Below are positions 63,389-64,000 of a stretch of 64,000 nucleotides of DNA, piece after piece. The DNA comes from Candidatus Gastranaerophilales bacterium (GTDB lineage: Bacteria; Cyanobacteriota; Vampirovibrionia; Gastranaerophilales; Gastranaerophilaceae). The notes below the pieces were generated by a model. The model saw nothing but the letters and a program-made list of their open reading frames with translations. It ran no database searches and had not been told where the DNA came from. Each line of letters starts with the position of its first letter. The first letter of the stretch is position 1. Made by a program: the position numbers and the translations under genes. The stretch is from contig CALUWA010000001.1 of NCBI GenBank assembly GCA_944324365.1, positions 186,001 to 250,000 on the forward strand, read 5' to 3'.

Positions 63389-63434
63389 ATAAAAATTATA
63401 AAATAAATAAATAAAAATTTCCAATACAAAAAAT

Positions 63435-63525
63435 TTGACTTAATAAAAAATACGGTAATAATGTTGGTGATGTCTCTTTTACTGGTTAATCTTCGCTTCT
63501 CCTCCTTGAGGCGAAGATTCTTTTT
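63435..63525 (+). ncRNA. possible small RNA: promoter, short transcript and hairpin with anti-Shine-Dalgarno loop
   Basis: TTGACT (63435-63440), 16 bases, AATAAT predicts a start near 63469. About 20 bases later comes a 12-bp hairpin (AATCTTCGC-TTC / GAG-GCGAAGATT, with one T-G pair) whose 8-base loop is TCCTCCTT, followed by five T. No gene starts or ends here on this strand. A ~55-base RNA with an exposed CCUCC loop could pair with ribosome-binding sites. Confidence 0.45.
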
Positions 63526-63544
63526 ATTCGCAGCCTAACAAAAT

Positions 63545-63572
63545 AAAAAAGGGTTGAAATATTTTCAACCCT
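63545..63572 (-). terminator. terminator of the last partial gene
   Basis: Minus strand: AGGGTTGAAA / TTTCAACCCT, ten pairs with a three-base loop, then six T. Confidence 0.85.
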
Positions 63573-63625
63573 GACACACACATTTTTCTTTCCTATTACA
63601 CACATTATTTGAGAAATTATTATAG

Positions 63626-64000
63626 CTAAGATTTCATTTGACTAACTGCAGGAGCCGCGATTGCACCGCCAATTGCACCGGCAATTGCTGCCCATAAAGG
63701 TTTGCTCTTGAACAGAGGAGCTATCCATTTAACTTTTGACAACAGTGCCAGACCCACCGCACCTATAGTAGCGCCGCCAAGGGCATTACCGGTTTTCTTC
63801 AAAGCGTTTTGTTTTCTACCGACAGGTTGTCCCGTTATCATTGCAACGTTTTCTTCAGCTGAAACTCCATCATATAACCCGAGAGTAACTGTCTGCAAAA
63901 ATCCCTGTTTAAAAGAACCGCTTGAATGATTTAAGATATCTTCCGTTAAATCTTTACCCATATACTGTTTGTATATAGATCTTGCCTTAGCTGCAATCTG
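63626..64000 (-). CDS. partial protein with Gly/Ala-rich membrane segment
   Basis: The frame is open to the window edge (13 codons before the first ATG at 63961 read sensibly, QIAAKARSIYKQY), so the gene probably starts outside. The visible part ends with a Gly/Ala-rich hydrophobic stretch (ALGGATIGAVGLALLSKV, and later AAIAGAIGGAIAAPAV) like the membrane-active segments of the protein at 383-1432. The function is unknown. Confidence 0.6.
   Translation of the reverse strand, partial: QIAAKARSIYKQYMGKDLTEDILNHSSGSFKQGFLQTVTLGLYDGVSAEENVAMITGQPVGRKQNALKKTGNALGGATIGAVGLALLSKVKWIAPLFKSKPLWAAIAGAIGGAIAAPAVSQMKS

Overview
The window looks like chromosome from an uncultured, AT-rich, Gram-negative gut bacterium of the non-photosynthetic cyanobacterial lineage (Melainabacteria/Vampirovibrionia, probably Gastranaerophilales). 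This is an inference from several traits: the prepilin with a GFTLAEVLITLGIIGIIAALT-type N-terminus, several lineage-type proteins with TFKG/TFSG-like N-terminal motifs, a protein starting MGMSASQARLL, KdsD and a long LPS/capsule cluster, and Obg/TsaD/MgtE/YibE-F housekeeping genes. No database search was possible.

Layout. 1-8.5 kb: end of aroA, a lineage-specific protein, an LCP glycopolymer transferase, MgtE, a prepilin with a G14 tract, a Wzy-like polymerase and argS. 8.5-10.2 kb: a complete histidine-type transcription attenuator (leader peptide with five His codons, antiterminator, terminator) in front of a gene that is not a his gene. 10.2-16.3 kb: kdsD, an esterase, and a response regulator - histidine kinase - ArnT-like GT39 operon. 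16.4-16.8 kb: tRNA-Glu(CTC), whose 3' end is repeated in a 165-bp tandem array. 16.8-30.5 kb: a minus-strand surface-polysaccharide operon (RfbF, RfbG, two SDR epimerases, an FAD oxidoreductase, four GT2/GT8 glycosyltransferases, a GT8-GT2 fusion, a GT42/DUF115-like protein and a CMP-sugar synthetase). It is read from a good promoter at about 30.5 kb and broken by two related hairpins. 30.6-38.3 kb: a membrane protein, then a tightly packed eight-gene operon carrying an orphan ClpX-type zinc finger, ruvX, DUF1292, an orphan Clp-N protein, tilS, hpt and a sensor kinase. 38.4-39.5 kb: a structured leader and rpsL-rpsG without fusA. 39.5-46.5 kb: an Hcp homologue that has lost its cluster ligands, glutaredoxin, wecB, a prohibitin-like protein, an AMIN-like protein, a GIY-YIG protein and gshB. 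46.5-51 kb: two large lineage-specific proteins, one GH15-like. 51-58.5 kb: tsaD, obg, yjbQ-like, YibE/F, an XRE regulator, metK, lgt and a TPR protein. 58.6-64 kb: a GLUG-repeat surface protein with a partner HExxH metalloprotease, a HAD phosphatase, a TPR protein, a possible small RNA with an anti-Shine-Dalgarno loop, and a partial gene.

Main discoveries. (1) Four coding-strand poly-G tracts (14, 11, 12 and 13 bases) sit in one prepilin and three glycosyltransferase genes, in DNA that is otherwise AT-rich. Length changes would switch the proteins off or alter their C-termini. Two tracts lie just before intergenic terminator-like hairpins, so slippage could also change how far ribosomes travel into the hairpin. 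This looks like a phase-variable surface system. (2) A textbook His attenuator controls a gene of unknown function. (3) An Hcp-family protein has lost six of the seven hybrid-cluster ligands. (4) Two Clp accessory domains without ATPase occur in one operon.
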